Counted from the stretch's first letter, positions 10,301-18,562 are shown. The stretch: DNA of 64,000 nt from Sphingobacteriales bacterium 46-32 (GCA_001898485.1 MKTY01000018.1:62001-126000); one strand, 5' to 3'. Translations and numbers: made by a program. The notes: generated by a model not told the origin, from the letters alone.

Positions 10301-12443
10301 TGTTTATTACTGGCGGGTGGCGGCGGCTGTGAGTGTAGGAGAGCCGGTATGGCACAACAGTTCGTTTCAGTATATCGCCAACTCAGGATACGGTTTTTCA
10401 CAGGCTCATTATTTTCAGCACAAAGAATCCAATGGTTCGCATATCCGGGTCAATGAAAACAGAGAATGGGTCTATGATTCGATTGTCAACAATCTGTTTA
10501 TAAAGAATGGTGTATGGGGTAGTGCTGTAACAACATCCTCAGAACTCGCTGTCAATGTCAACGACTCTTCTTATATAAGAAATACCTGCACATATGGATT
10601 TGTGTTTAATATTTTTGATCAGAAGACATTCAAACCATGGGTAAATCAAGTGGTCGGTAGCACAGGGCTGTATAATAGTGTGGCGCCCTGTGATGCAACC
10701 AACAGGCGGTACAACTTTGAATTCCCCAACACACCTGCAGGACGTCAAAATGCATTATTATTTCTACGGGCAGTACCTGAGGGTAATTTTGTTGTATTGC
10801 GCAATCAGATTTATCAGGCAGTTGCCTCAAATGAATACGCCGCCCAGTGGCTGGCAGATGAGGCAACCTATGGTGTAGGTAACAGCCTTTATACTGAATT
10901 GAAAACCCAGGGGTTTACTGATATTGATTCAATAAACAGGCCACGCGCATTCAGTTTTGCATACAAAAAGAATGGAGCGGGAAGTCTGCAACCAAAGTTT
11001 ATAATTAGTGAGGGTATATTTGATGCAATCAACCTTTCTGTTGATTGTGTAACCCCCCGGTCAATTGGTTACATTACTTCACCTGTGTTGGGCCCGGCCA
11101 AAGAATGGCAGAAACTATACTGGAATGGCCGCACGATAGATCCGGATTTGAAAGATAGCCCGACAATTGATGTTATAGGCATTGATCGGGATGGTGTCGA
11201 AACAGACCTGATAGGCAACATTGATCTGAGTAATCAGGAAGTTGATATTTCCGCAATTGATGCGGTTCAATATCCAAATATTAAGCTGCGTATGGCTAAT
11301 CAGGACACCATACATTATACCCCCTACCAGCTTCGCTATTGGATTGTTAATTACGTGCCCATTCCTGAGGGGGCCATTGCTCCTAACCTCTACTTCACTA
11401 CAAAAGATACAGTCGAAGTTGGGGAGCCAGTCAATTTCGGTATTGGATTTAAAAATGTCAGCCCATACAGCTTTGATAGCGTAAAAGTAAAGCTCACAAT
11501 CACGGACAAAAATAATATTGAGAATATCGTTCCTGTACCCAGACAAAAGAAACTGAATTCGGGTGATACTATCCAGTTGCAGGTTCCAGTCGATACCCGT
11601 TCTTTGTCTGGCATCAATACATTATTCGTAAATTTCAATCCGGATTCAGATCAACCGGAACAGTATTTATTAAACAACTATGCATTCCGCACACTATATG
11701 TTCGTCCAGATAGTTTGGATCCTTTACTGGATGTAACGTTTGATGGAATCCACATATTAAACAGGGATATTGTTGCTGCAAAACCCATAATTGTAGCGGA
11801 GCTAAAAGATGAGGCTAAGTGGATGTTGCTAAATGATACGAGCGTCCTCAATGTGAGCGTTCGCTATCCGGATGGCACTCAGCGCAGATTTAATTTTGAC
11901 AATGATACACTTCAGTTTATCCCGGCCACACAATCGGGGGCTACGGGTAATACAGCAAAAATCAACTTTAAGCCATATTTTCTTCAGGACGGCGACTATG
12001 AGTTGGTGGTAAGCGGAAAGGATAGAAGTGAGAATCTGGCTGGAGCTGTTCAGTACCGGGTGGCCTTCCAGGTTATTAACAAGCCAATGATCTCAAACAT
12101 GCTCAATTATCCCAACCCATTTACGACATCCACGGCTTTTGTTTTCACTATTACCGGGGCCGAAATCCCTCAAAATATACGAATCCAGATTCTTACTATA
12201 ACTGGAAAAGTGGTACGGGAGATTACCAGGGATGAATTAGGTCCATTGCATATTGGCAGAAATATCACAGAGTTTAAATGGGATGGAACCGATCAATATG
12301 GACAAAAACTGGCCAATGGCATTTACCTGTATCGTGTGGTAACAAACCTGAATGGGAAATCGCTAGATAAGTATAAGGCAGAAGGGGATAACACAGACAA
12401 ATATTTCAATAAAGGGTATGGGAAAATGTATCTGATGCGATAA
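7386..12443 (+). CDS. porU2: PorU2-like C25 peptidase, putative type IX sortase
   Basis: This 1,685-residue secreted protein has a signal peptide (ending SVLSQAQ). The middle holds a gingipain-type C25 domain: His at about residue 642 in TYFGHSSSNALEF and Cys at about residue 672 in VMGCNAGSFYN are the probable catalytic pair. It is followed by beta-rich domains with repeated CARDB-like stretches (ENQIDELYETNNSV; DSDQPEQYLLNNYA). The end (MLNYPNPFTTSTAF through DGTDQYGQKLANGIYLYRV) looks like a type A C-terminal secretion signal or FlgD-like Ig domain. It is encoded just after porV2. PorU cleaves C-terminal sorting domains and attaches cargo to lipopolysaccharide; whether this paralog does so is unproven. 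Confidence 0.82.
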   Translation: MKRILLLVFILTSVLSQAQNYNNEWIDYNKTYYKFKVGATGFYRISVDALGTIGLSNVNANHFQLWHNGVEVPLYTTSENAPLNAGGYLEFWGEMNDGLPDKPLYRQPEWQLNERASLQTDTSVYYLTINSDGNNRRLVTTVNDVAGNTLPAEPYLMYTVETNHKIRINPGRAELVGTSYTYSSSYDYGEGYTSAELISGGASYAAVYSLMRPYTGAGAPDPEFRIHASGNTVNPRYFRVLLNNDSLMGPTMDYFDYVKATQTFPISKIAASGSLSINVSNRSAVSGDRMVMHYMSVTYPRLFNFNAASVFSFSLPATAVGNFLVIDNFQAVAGTYPVLYDLTNGKRYVATTTTAPFRFRIDPSATTRQLILVNQSPSNFKAIGSFEQRDFINYGDPSNQGDFLIITNQVLTGLSGGADPVEDYRQYRSSAQGGGYAAKVYLIDQLEDQFAFGIKMHPLSIRNFVRWARNTYSNPVKDVLLIGKGVIYSQFRTNESNPNIKLLSLVPTFGNPASDNLLTAEGSSSMPLTPIGRISAISKDEVYAYLAKLKEYEQLYNFSSPVLAEKGWMKNIIHVVGAGDNNTSSLLTAALEGQKKIIEDSLYAGNVHTFSKTSADAVQQVASVRLNSLFKEGVGVLTYFGHSSSNALEFNLDNPQAYDNPGKYPVFIVMGCNAGSFYNYNVARLSTKETISEKYVLAEGRGAVAFMASTHLGIIHYLDIYNTRNYRAMSQTQYGKTLGETMDEAIRQTFALTTENDFYARFQCEQFTLHGDPAVKYYTSPKPDYVIEDAMVSVDPKYIPVSETEFRVTAKFANLGRSLNRSVVVELKRTYPNHHVEVIKRDTIIFKTFQDSLVYTLPVISTRDKGLNKISVTIDPENQIDELYETNNSVTRDVYIIEEDIRPVSPYPYSIINQQGIKLAVSTANPFSTNHTYMMEIDTTEDFNSSLKVIKTVQAPGGYIEFTPGITFTDSTVYYWRVAAAVSVGEPVWHNSSFQYIANSGYGFSQAHYFQHKESNGSHIRVNENREWVYDSIVNNLFIKNGVWGSAVTTSSELAVNVNDSSYIRNTCTYGFVFNIFDQKTFKPWVNQVVGSTGLYNSVAPCDATNRRYNFEFPNTPAGRQNALLFLRAVPEGNFVVLRNQIYQAVASNEYAAQWLADEATYGVGNSLYTELKTQGFTDIDSINRPRAFSFAYKKNGAGSLQPKFIISEGIFDAINLSVDCVTPRSIGYITSPVLGPAKEWQKLYWNGRTIDPDLKDSPTIDVIGIDRDGVETDLIGNIDLSNQEVDISAIDAVQYPNIKLRMANQDTIHYTPYQLRYWIVNYVPIPEGAIAPNLYFTTKDTVEVGEPVNFGIGFKNVSPYSFDSVKVKLTITDKNNIENIVPVPRQKKLNSGDTIQLQVPVDTRSLSGINTLFVNFNPDSDQPEQYLLNNYAFRTLYVRPDSLDPLLDVTFDGIHILNRDIVAAKPIIVAELKDEAKWMLLNDTSVLNVSVRYPDGTQRRFNFDNDTLQFIPATQSGATGNTAKINFKPYFLQDGDYELVVSGKDRSENLAGAVQYRVAFQVINKPMISNMLNYPNPFTTSTAFVFTITGAEIPQNIRIQILTITGKVVREITRDELGPLHIGRNITEFKWDGTDQYGQKLANGIYLYRVVTNLNGKSLDKYKAEGDNTDKYFNKGYGKMYLMR

Positions 12444-12474
12444 CAGATTTATTGATTCTGCATTGTCAAATAAA

Positions 12475-12518
12475 CAGAAGCCCCTTCAGAAGCAAATTTC
12501 TGGAGGGGCTTCTGTTTT
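12475..12518 (+). terminator. Terminator between porU2 and the converging sulfatase operon
   Basis: CAGAAGCCCC...AGAA pairs with TTCT...GGGGCTTCTG around a short loop, followed by TTTTG. The other strand also has a T-rich tail (TTTATTT), so it may serve both converging transcripts. Confidence 0.8.
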
Positions 12519-12525
12519 GTAGTAA

Positions 12526-14265
12526 TTATTTCTGATAAGTGGTGATCCAGGACCCTCTGCCTTTTTTTTCCCGGGTGGATTGTAAAACACCCGATGCAGA
12601 GTAAATACTTAAACGGAGACTATCATTCTTCTCTGAAATGGTCGCATTATATAAATCGGTTTTAACAGTTGCAGCAGATGCAGTTGTCTGATAAAACGGT
12701 CCTGAATTCATAAAAAGAGACTGGCCGGTCCAACAGGTGGGCTTATCTCCAAAAATCTTCTCTGTAATGCTGGGGGCCAGATCCTTCAAAGAACCGGTTT
12801 TTCTGGTAAAATGCCAGGAACTGTCCTGGCTGTACATGAGAATTGGGATTTCAAGAAGTTTTTCATGAAGCCCGCCTGCATGGCCGTACTGATTATTTTC
12901 TCCCATCAGGTTGCCGTGATCACTTACAATAAATAAAGTGGTATTTGCTAGCAGGCTGTCGCGTTGTAGTTTATTAAATATCTGACGACAAACAAAATCT
13001 GCCTGTAGAATTCCATTATCGTAGTTGTTGATGATAGGAGTGCGCTGGGAGGTAGTTAAACCGATCTTGTCAGGCATAAACACTCTGAAGCGGTTGTCCC
13101 TTTTCCCGATTTCGTGTGTTGAGAGCAGATGAATGTATATAAAAGAATTGGGCTGCAGGCGAGTTGATTCTATTTTCTTTAGTGTGACCAGGTCATCGTC
13201 TACGGCATGATTGTAGGCTGAGGTACTTTCATAGAAATAATCGCAACTGGTTCGATACATGGCAGAAAGCCCATACCACCCAGAATGGTAGCCAGTTAAA
13301 AAAGCATAGGTTTTATATCCTGATTTTTTGAAATATTGCATTAGGTTGAGCTGCGACATATTCAAAGAATTCCAGTCGCGCGAAAAGAAGAGCGAGGAAA
13401 CTCCGCCTATTGTATTACTTGAGCCGGAAAAAGAATAAGGAAGCGCTTGCAGGGCTCCAGTCCGGTATAACGAATCCAGAAAAGGACTGGTGTTTCTTTC
13501 ATAACCGTACATTGAAAGATGATCGCTTCTTAAAGCATCAATCAGGACAATCACAACCAGTTTTTCATTTTTCTCTTTCGCTCTTACCTTTTCAATGCAC
13601 TCATCATCTGCAGTAGTTCGTGGTTTCTGCTCCATCAGAAGACGATCTGTATGTATTTCCCACATAGGTCCCAAAACAAAATAGGTTAAGGGTTCCTGCT
13701 CAAAATGAAGCGTTCGTTTCCAGTCAAGGATTATGTTTTTCCCCAAAAAAGCTGCGATTAAGATAAAAACAACAAGGCCCCATTTCCATTTTTTTAGGAA
13801 AATAATCGACGGTGTATCTGTCATGCGTACGTTTACAGACTTCCTAATCCTTATAAAAAAGAAAAAACCTGAAAGAGTCAGAAGAAAGAGCAAAAAACCG
13901 GAAATAAGCAGCCATTTTTCTACCGGCAAAATCGACAAAACAGCAGATATATTACCCAGGTATTGCCGTAGAATATCAAATGTAATTGTATTGCCCCAAA
14001 AATAATTACTGCCCAGTACCAATGAATAGAACAGGCAGAGCATAATCCAGTATAAATAGGCGCCTGCATTGATCAGGCCGGGAATATTTTTTTTTTGACT
14101 GCTGATATATCTCAGCCAGTAAAGTATCGTAAGTACGCCGATGTGGACAATTGCTGTTATAATCAGATGATGGATAGATAGACGAATGCTATAGCCAAAA
14201 TGGTAATGTAGCAATATCGTACTGATAATACTTAGAAAAAAAATAGCAAATGTGTATCTCTTCAT
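12526..14265 (-). CDS. Membrane sulfatase-fold transferase (phosphoethanolamine/LTA synthase-like)
   Basis: This 579-residue protein begins with about five hydrophobic segments and continues as an alkaline-phosphatase-superfamily domain. The metal and nucleophile regions are LIDALRSDHLSMYGY and SGSSNTIGG, and the distal metal motif is VSDHGNLMGEN. Such enzymes move phosphoethanolamine or phosphoglycerol onto lipids or glycans in the periplasm. I place the start at the ATG at 14265 because it overlaps the stop of the preceding methyltransferase gene in an ATGA junction; the open frame continues 20 codons upstream but inside that gene. It is the last gene of a three-gene operon. The transferred group is unknown. 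Confidence 0.8.
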   Translation of the reverse strand: MKRYTFAIFFLSIISTILLHYHFGYSIRLSIHHLIITAIVHIGVLTILYWLRYISSQKKNIPGLINAGAYLYWIMLCLFYSLVLGSNYFWGNTITFDILRQYLGNISAVLSILPVEKWLLISGFLLFLLTLSGFFFFIRIRKSVNVRMTDTPSIIFLKKWKWGLVVFILIAAFLGKNIILDWKRTLHFEQEPLTYFVLGPMWEIHTDRLLMEQKPRTTADDECIEKVRAKEKNEKLVVIVLIDALRSDHLSMYGYERNTSPFLDSLYRTGALQALPYSFSGSSNTIGGVSSLFFSRDWNSLNMSQLNLMQYFKKSGYKTYAFLTGYHSGWYGLSAMYRTSCDYFYESTSAYNHAVDDDLVTLKKIESTRLQPNSFIYIHLLSTHEIGKRDNRFRVFMPDKIGLTTSQRTPIINNYDNGILQADFVCRQIFNKLQRDSLLANTTLFIVSDHGNLMGENNQYGHAGGLHEKLLEIPILMYSQDSSWHFTRKTGSLKDLAPSITEKIFGDKPTCWTGQSLFMNSGPFYQTTASAATVKTDLYNATISEKNDSLRLSIYSASGVLQSTREKKGRGSWITTYQK

Positions 14266-14795
14266 TGATCCGGTAAATTTGAGGAATAGGTTAATAGAAG
14301 ATAGGGAGGGAAATGCCTGAACCATTTAACTTTTGCATCTGAGAAAGTATGATTAAGCTCCCAAAGCAGCCATACTGCGTGGAAAAGTATGATTATTTCG
14401 CCGCCCGGAGCCAATTGGTTACGCATGTTTTGCAGCAACAGCGTTCTGTCTTTCTTTGAAAGAAAGGACAGGGGGAGTGAACAGATAATAAGGTCAACGG
14501 GGTTTTTGACGATGGAAGGGAAGGATACCGCGTCATGATTATGAACAATAATTCCGGGAAAGGATGACTGCAATTCAGTAGCAAAGGTGCTATTAATCTC
14601 AAATGCATCAAACTTCAATTGAGAGCCATTCGAATAGGTTTCGATCACTTTTTGCGTGATCTCGCCGCGGCCAGCTCCCAATTCAATAATGTGCTGTGGT
14701 TGTGATTTGGGCAGTTGCTTTTGTATATATCTCAAAACGCGCAGTGGTGTCTGACTGACAGCACCGGTAGTAAATATGTTACTTAAATACTTCAT
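14262..14795 (-). CDS. Class I SAM-dependent methyltransferase (PmtA-like)
   Basis: This 177-residue methyltransferase has motif I IELGAGRGEIT, the acidic residue of motif II in FDAFEIN and the strand LIICSLPLSFL at motif IV. It resembles phospholipid N-methyltransferases such as PmtA in size and motifs, but the assignment is tentative. Both ends are ATGA overlaps: its start (14795) with the stop of the upstream membrane gene and its stop (14262) with the start of the sulfatase-fold gene. This argues for translational coupling and a shared pathway, for example modification of a lipid or glycan head group. The longer frame reaching 14861 lies within the upstream gene and is rejected. Confidence 0.78.
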   Translation of the reverse strand: MKYLSNIFTTGAVSQTPLRVLRYIQKQLPKSQPQHIIELGAGRGEITQKVIETYSNGSQLKFDAFEINSTFATELQSSFPGIIVHNHDAVSFPSIVKNPVDLIICSLPLSFLSKKDRTLLLQNMRNQLAPGGEIIILFHAVWLLWELNHTFSDAKVKWFRHFPPYLLLTYSSNLPDQ

Positions 14796-15946
14796 CTTGC
14801 AAAACGATTTCTTCGAAAATCCGATAAGTAAAGAACTCCCAGGCTCGCCAGCATCAGACAATGCGGAATCAGTACCATTGTGAACCTGCTATGCCAGTCA
14901 TCGCACTGCAATGCAATGATCGATGGATATGTAATAAACAATGCTATCAAAAATATAGAATAAGCATTGCCCGGTTTTATTTTCTTTACCCATCCTATTA
15001 TTCCAAAAAGATAAACTGGGATCATGAATAAAACCAATAATAAATTGTGTGCCGTGCTATAGTAATGACGCGTCATATTGAAAAATGAAATAAGACGCAA
15101 TGAAAATAATTTCAGAAAATGAAGTGGGTTGTGCAGAATATAATAAAGCAGATTGCCAACAGCGCCACGATCCTTCACAAGATCAAGGATCGTGTGCGAT
15201 TCTTTAGATGGAACACCACATATTATATGTTCTTCTACAAAAGGTAAAAGGCTGTCGAAATCATTGCCTCCTGCATAAAGCTGATTTATTAAGAGGCTGG
15301 CTACGATCAATATGATAATGCTCATAATTAGGTGAAAAAAACGCATTCCGGCCGCTTGTTTCCGCAACAACAGATATAATAGCCATGGAAAAATGAAAAG
15401 AATACCCGTTGGCCGGGAAAGGACCAGTATTCCAAGTAGGAGCAGACATGATAACTGTGCTGGCCAGGTCTGAAGCCTGTTTTTATATACAAGCCATGTA
15501 AACATCAGACACAGACTCAGAAAAATTGACTCCGAGTACAAATAAAAATTCCAGCTCTGATAAGGAATAAACAGTAATAATCCCAACGATGTGAAAAAGG
15601 CACACCACCTATTGTCCGAAAAAGATCTGGTTAACCGGTAAAAGCAATATTGAGACCAAGCAGATAATGCTATTTGAACCAACACAACCGTACCCAACGG
15701 CAGATGAAAGGTCTTGCAGAAGGATACGAGAAGAATTACTGGCAGGTAGAAAAAGTATTTAAGCTCAGAAAGCTCATATCCCATTGACAGGCGTTCGCCC
15801 TGCTCAATATACTTTGTAGCTTCCAGCGAAGTAAAGATACCCGTTCTGTAATATAAAAATAAGTGAATGAGAATAAATACCCCGCCCAGCAAAACGACGT
15901 CCTGATTTTTGAAATAAAAAAGCTGAACTCTCCTGATGATGAGCAT
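14792..15946 (-). CDS. Polytopic membrane protein, probable GT-C glycosyltransferase
   Basis: This 384-residue protein has about nine or ten hydrophobic segments. The first extracytoplasmic loop (TSLEATKYIEQGERL) and the later VYKNRLQTWPAQL and SRPTGILFIFPWLL stretches resemble lipid-linked sugar transferases of the GT-C fold (PIG-V or ArnT type), but no canonical DxD is visible, so the call is uncertain. It is the first gene of the operon with the methyltransferase and sulfatase-fold genes. TATATTTA (minus strand, 15963-15970) is a weak match to the -7 box 17 bases before the ATG. Codon use looks more AT-rich than in tyrS or rpoB. Confidence 0.6.
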   Translation of the reverse strand: MLIIRRVQLFYFKNQDVVLLGGVFILIHLFLYYRTGIFTSLEATKYIEQGERLSMGYELSELKYFFYLPVILLVSFCKTFHLPLGTVVLVQIALSAWSQYCFYRLTRSFSDNRWCAFFTSLGLLLFIPYQSWNFYLYSESIFLSLCLMFTWLVYKNRLQTWPAQLSCLLLLGILVLSRPTGILFIFPWLLYLLLRKQAAGMRFFHLIMSIIILIVASLLINQLYAGGNDFDSLLPFVEEHIICGVPSKESHTILDLVKDRGAVGNLLYYILHNPLHFLKLFSLRLISFFNMTRHYYSTAHNLLLVLFMIPVYLFGIIGWVKKIKPGNAYSIFLIALFITYPSIIALQCDDWHSRFTMVLIPHCLMLASLGVLYLSDFRRNRFAR

Positions 15947-16048
15947 AGCAGAATTTAAACTGTAAATATAACAATCTCCCTAATATGGAAGCGAACGTTC
16001 TGTTAAGGAATGATTTGCATATTCGCGAAAAACGGTTGATCTTGTAAG

Positions 16049-16056
16049 TACATTTG
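16049..16056 (+). promoter_or_regulatory. -7 box TACATTTG
   Basis: A perfect TAnnTTTG match 21 bases before the ATG at 16078. It contains the TTG at 16054 that would otherwise be taken as the start, which decides against that start. Confidence 0.5.
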
Positions 16057-16077
16057 TCAGGTATAGGTCTATCGAAT

Positions 16078-17562
16078 ATGGAAAATAAAAGAAAGCTGAT
16101 TTATTGTTATCCGTGGTTTGCTCTTTTGCTGCCAGTTTCCTTTGTTGTACATGGGTATGTCAGGTACCCTGATTTTGTAAGCGGGGTTACTGTATTGAAA
16201 CTGTTATTGCTTTACATCGCAACGGTGTCCATTCTTTCGGCATTAGCTTATTGCTATTTCAAAAACCTTACGAAATCCTGTTTGATCGCTTCAGTTTTAC
16301 TGGCATTTAATTTTTACTGGGGTCCGGTACATGATTACCTGCTGCATCAGTTCGGTGCTGTTTGGTTTACCAGGCAATCTGTTATCTGGCCAATATTTGT
16401 GCTTGCTCTCCTTTATGGAATATACCGATCAAAGCGATCTTCCGGACCAGGCCAGAGGCTTATCAGTTTTATTAACCTGATTTTTGTGTTATTTCTGCTT
16501 GTAGATGGCGCCAACTGGTTTTTTGCCCGCAAAAAGTTGCTGACTATACAGGACGTTAACAATGAGCTTCCTGTAAAACTGCCTGCTGGATCCCGCCCAG
16601 ATATTTACCTTATTATACTGGATGAGTATGCTGGTCAGTCTTCATTAAAGAAAGGGATGCAATTTGAAAATACCGATTTTTTAGGGGCACTCCGCTCGCG
16701 GGATTTTTTTGTGGCCGATAGCAGTAAATCAAACTATAACGCTACACTATATTCCATGGCCTCTCTTTTTTCAATGAACTATATGGATTTGCGGGGCCAG
16801 GATTCTACTCAGGTGGCAGATGTTGGCATTGCACTACAGGCGATTTATGATAATCGCTTTGCTACTTTTTTGCAACAAAAGGCAGGGTATAAAATACTGA
16901 ATAATTCCTGGTTCCGGATTTCCAATTCAACTTCAATGGAAAATCCGTCTTATGGCCCCAATGAAGCCGCCTTTATCAATGCGCAAACTCTGGTTAATCG
17001 GTTTCGTCGTAATAGTCTGCTCGGTGTTGCACATAAATTGGGCTGGAAATCATTTGAACGTTCGCTGATGTCTGAAAATGAAATTTATAATCGATTTGTA
17101 CTGGACAATATTGAAAAAGCCGTCGGTATGGAAGCCGATGCACCCAGGTTTGTTTACACCCATCTGTCGATGCCGCATTATCCATATTTTAATGATAAGA
17201 ACGGACATGCCTACTCTTTAGATTCTCTGGTCGTTATAAAAGCCGGAAATCAGCGGGCTTACCTCGAATATCTGCAGTATGCCAATAATGCGGTTTTGGA
17301 AAAAGTTGACATTATTTTGCAACAGTCGAAAAAGCCGTTTTGCATCATTCTTATGAGCGACCATGGATTTAGGAGGATGGAGAATATCTCATTTTTCGAG
17401 GCCGCATATTCCAATCTTTTTGCCGCCTATAGCAGCAATCGGTCACTTAAAGGGTACGCACAGGACATTTCTAATGTAAATGTATTTCGAGTATTATTAA
17501 ACGATCTATTCCATACCCAGCTTGCGCTGGTACCTGATTCAACGTTTAAAGTTCAGTTTTAG
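16078..17562 (+). CDS. Sulfatase-fold integral membrane protein
   Basis: This 494-residue protein has four or five N-terminal hydrophobic segments and then a periplasmic alkaline-phosphatase-superfamily domain. The first metal motif is YLIILDEYAG, the nucleophile region is NYNATLYSMASLF, a substrate loop THLSMPHYPYF follows, and the distal metal motif is LMSDHGFRR. It is divergent from the three-gene operon that ends with another protein of this fold, separated by 131 bases, so both may act on the cell envelope. The last 17 bases overlap the end of ribE on the other strand. The specific reaction is unknown. Confidence 0.75.
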   Translation: MENKRKLIYCYPWFALLLPVSFVVHGYVRYPDFVSGVTVLKLLLLYIATVSILSALAYCYFKNLTKSCLIASVLLAFNFYWGPVHDYLLHQFGAVWFTRQSVIWPIFVLALLYGIYRSKRSSGPGQRLISFINLIFVLFLLVDGANWFFARKKLLTIQDVNNELPVKLPAGSRPDIYLIILDEYAGQSSLKKGMQFENTDFLGALRSRDFFVADSSKSNYNATLYSMASLFSMNYMDLRGQDSTQVADVGIALQAIYDNRFATFLQQKAGYKILNNSWFRISNSTSMENPSYGPNEAAFINAQTLVNRFRRNSLLGVAHKLGWKSFERSLMSENEIYNRFVLDNIEKAVGMEADAPRFVYTHLSMPHYPYFNDKNGHAYSLDSLVVIKAGNQRAYLEYLQYANNAVLEKVDIILQQSKKPFCIILMSDHGFRRMENISFFEAAYSNLFAAYSSNRSLKGYAQDISNVNVFRVLLNDLFHTQLALVPDSTFKVQF

Positions 17563-18154
17563 CAGCTACCGTTAAATCATGCCGTCTGTTGATATATTTC
17601 CCAATCAAATCAAATTCCAGGTTTACCTGATCTCCTGGCTGCAGTGTGTGTAACATGGTGTGCTGCCAGGTATAGGGAATGATGGCTACGGAAAGTTCAT
17701 TCCTTGTTACATTGAAACAGGTAAGGCTGATACCATTGATACAAATAGACCCTTTTTCGATAACCAGGTGGGCAAATTCCTCAGAAAAACTAAATTGAAA
17801 TTCCCAACTGCCATCGAGCTCTTTGCGACTCTGGCAGTTGCCGGTAGTATCCACATGCCCCTGCACAAAATGACCATCGAGCCGGCCATTGAGCGGCAGG
17901 CAACGTTCCAGGTTGACCAGACTACCCGTTTGCCAGTGAGCCAGGTTGGTTTTGCGAAGTGTCTCCTCTATAGCCGTTACCTCATGATACCCATCGCCCG
18001 TACTTTCCACGGTCAGGCATACACCATTATGACTGACACTCTGGTCGACTTTCAACTCATGACTGATAGGAGAGGAGATGCGGAAACTAAGATTGGAACC
18101 CTGCTGGCGGACCGATTCTACCCGGCCCACTGATTCTATAATACCTGTGAACAT
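17546..18154 (-). CDS. ribE: Riboflavin synthase, alpha subunit
   Basis: This 202-residue enzyme converts two 6,7-dimethyl-8-ribityllumazine molecules to riboflavin in the last step of vitamin B2 synthesis. The family start MFTGIIESVGRVESV is intact. Two lumazine-binding barrels follow one another: the first has VSHNGVCLTVES and the second has GSICINGISLTCFNV, with the linker LNGRLDGHFVQGHVD. Length is normal. The gene converges on the sulfatase-fold gene with a 17-base overlap of 3' ends. No other riboflavin gene is in the window. Confidence 0.96.
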   Translation of the reverse strand: MFTGIIESVGRVESVRQQGSNLSFRISSPISHELKVDQSVSHNGVCLTVESTGDGYHEVTAIEETLRKTNLAHWQTGSLVNLERCLPLNGRLDGHFVQGHVDTTGNCQSRKELDGSWEFQFSFSEEFAHLVIEKGSICINGISLTCFNVTRNELSVAIIPYTWQHTMLHTLQPGDQVNLEFDLIGKYINRRHDLTVAAKTEL

Positions 18155-18225
18155 GCCGCAAATTACTGGATATTTGCCTATACTGCCTGCCGGCCTGGTG
18201 ATTCAGTAAAGTTTTGCCAGCCCGG

Positions 18226-18259
18226 TTGGTGGTTATATCATAATTTCTCCCTACCTTTG
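18226..18259 (+). promoter_or_regulatory. Promoter of rpsU
   Basis: TACCTTTG (18252-18259) fits the -7 consensus. A GTTG ending at 18228 lies 23 bases upstream as a possible -33 element. Transcription would begin about 45 bases before the rpsU ATG. Confidence 0.55.
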
Positions 18260-18294
18260 CCACCCGATATTTATAAGACCTAAAATATACCAAG

Positions 18295-18300
18295 GGAGGT
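18295..18300 (+). promoter_or_regulatory. Strong Shine-Dalgarno of rpsU (GGAGGT)
   Basis: GGAGGT, in AAGGGAGGT, ends 10 bases before the ATG of rpsU. None of the other ribosomal protein or housekeeping starts in this window (tuf, secE, rplK, rplA, rplJ, rplL, rpoB, rpoC) has such a sequence. In Bacteroidota the 16S anti-Shine-Dalgarno is held by bS21 and its neighbours, and an rpsU Shine-Dalgarno is proposed to let ribosomes lacking bS21 make more of it. Confidence 0.75.
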
Positions 18301-18310
18301 ATTAAACATT

Positions 18311-18508
18311 ATGCTTATCATCGATTCAAAAGATTGCGAAAACATCGACAAAGCGCTTAAAAAGTACAAGAAGAAATTTGAAAAGTCTAAGACGCTTCTG
18401 CAATTGCGTGAACGTCAGAGCTTTACGAAGCCTTCTGTAAGACGCCGTGGTCAGGTTCTCAAAGCAATCTACCGTCAGCAGATAGCTAGTGGCAAGATCG
18501 AAGGTTAA
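18311..18508 (+). CDS. rpsU: Ribosomal protein bS21
   Basis: This 65-residue, highly basic small-subunit protein carries the family pattern of an N-terminal strand (MLIIDSKDCENIDKAL) followed by two Lys/Arg-rich helices (KKYKKKFEKSK; SVRRRGQVLKAIYR). It binds near the 3' end of 16S rRNA, and in Bacteroidota it helps cover the anti-Shine-Dalgarno. The ATG is fixed by a strong Shine-Dalgarno at 18295-18300. A promoter lies upstream and a terminator 25 bases downstream, so it appears to be a single-gene transcript. Confidence 0.95.
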   Translation: MLIIDSKDCENIDKALKKYKKKFEKSKTLLQLRERQSFTKPSVRRRGQVLKAIYRQQIASGKIEG

Positions 18509-18532
18509 TCCTTCCCGCTAAATCATATTTGG

Positions 18533-18562
18533 AAAAGCTGCAGCATTTGCTGCGGCTTTTTT
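18533..18562 (+). terminator. rpsU terminator
   Basis: AGCTGCAGCA pairs with TGCTGCGGCT (one mismatch) around TT, followed by TTTTT. Confidence 0.85.

Noticed and set aside
16054-16077. TTG start adding eight residues to the sulfatase-fold protein
   Set aside because: The TTG is part of the TACATTTG promoter box, so it cannot be the start.
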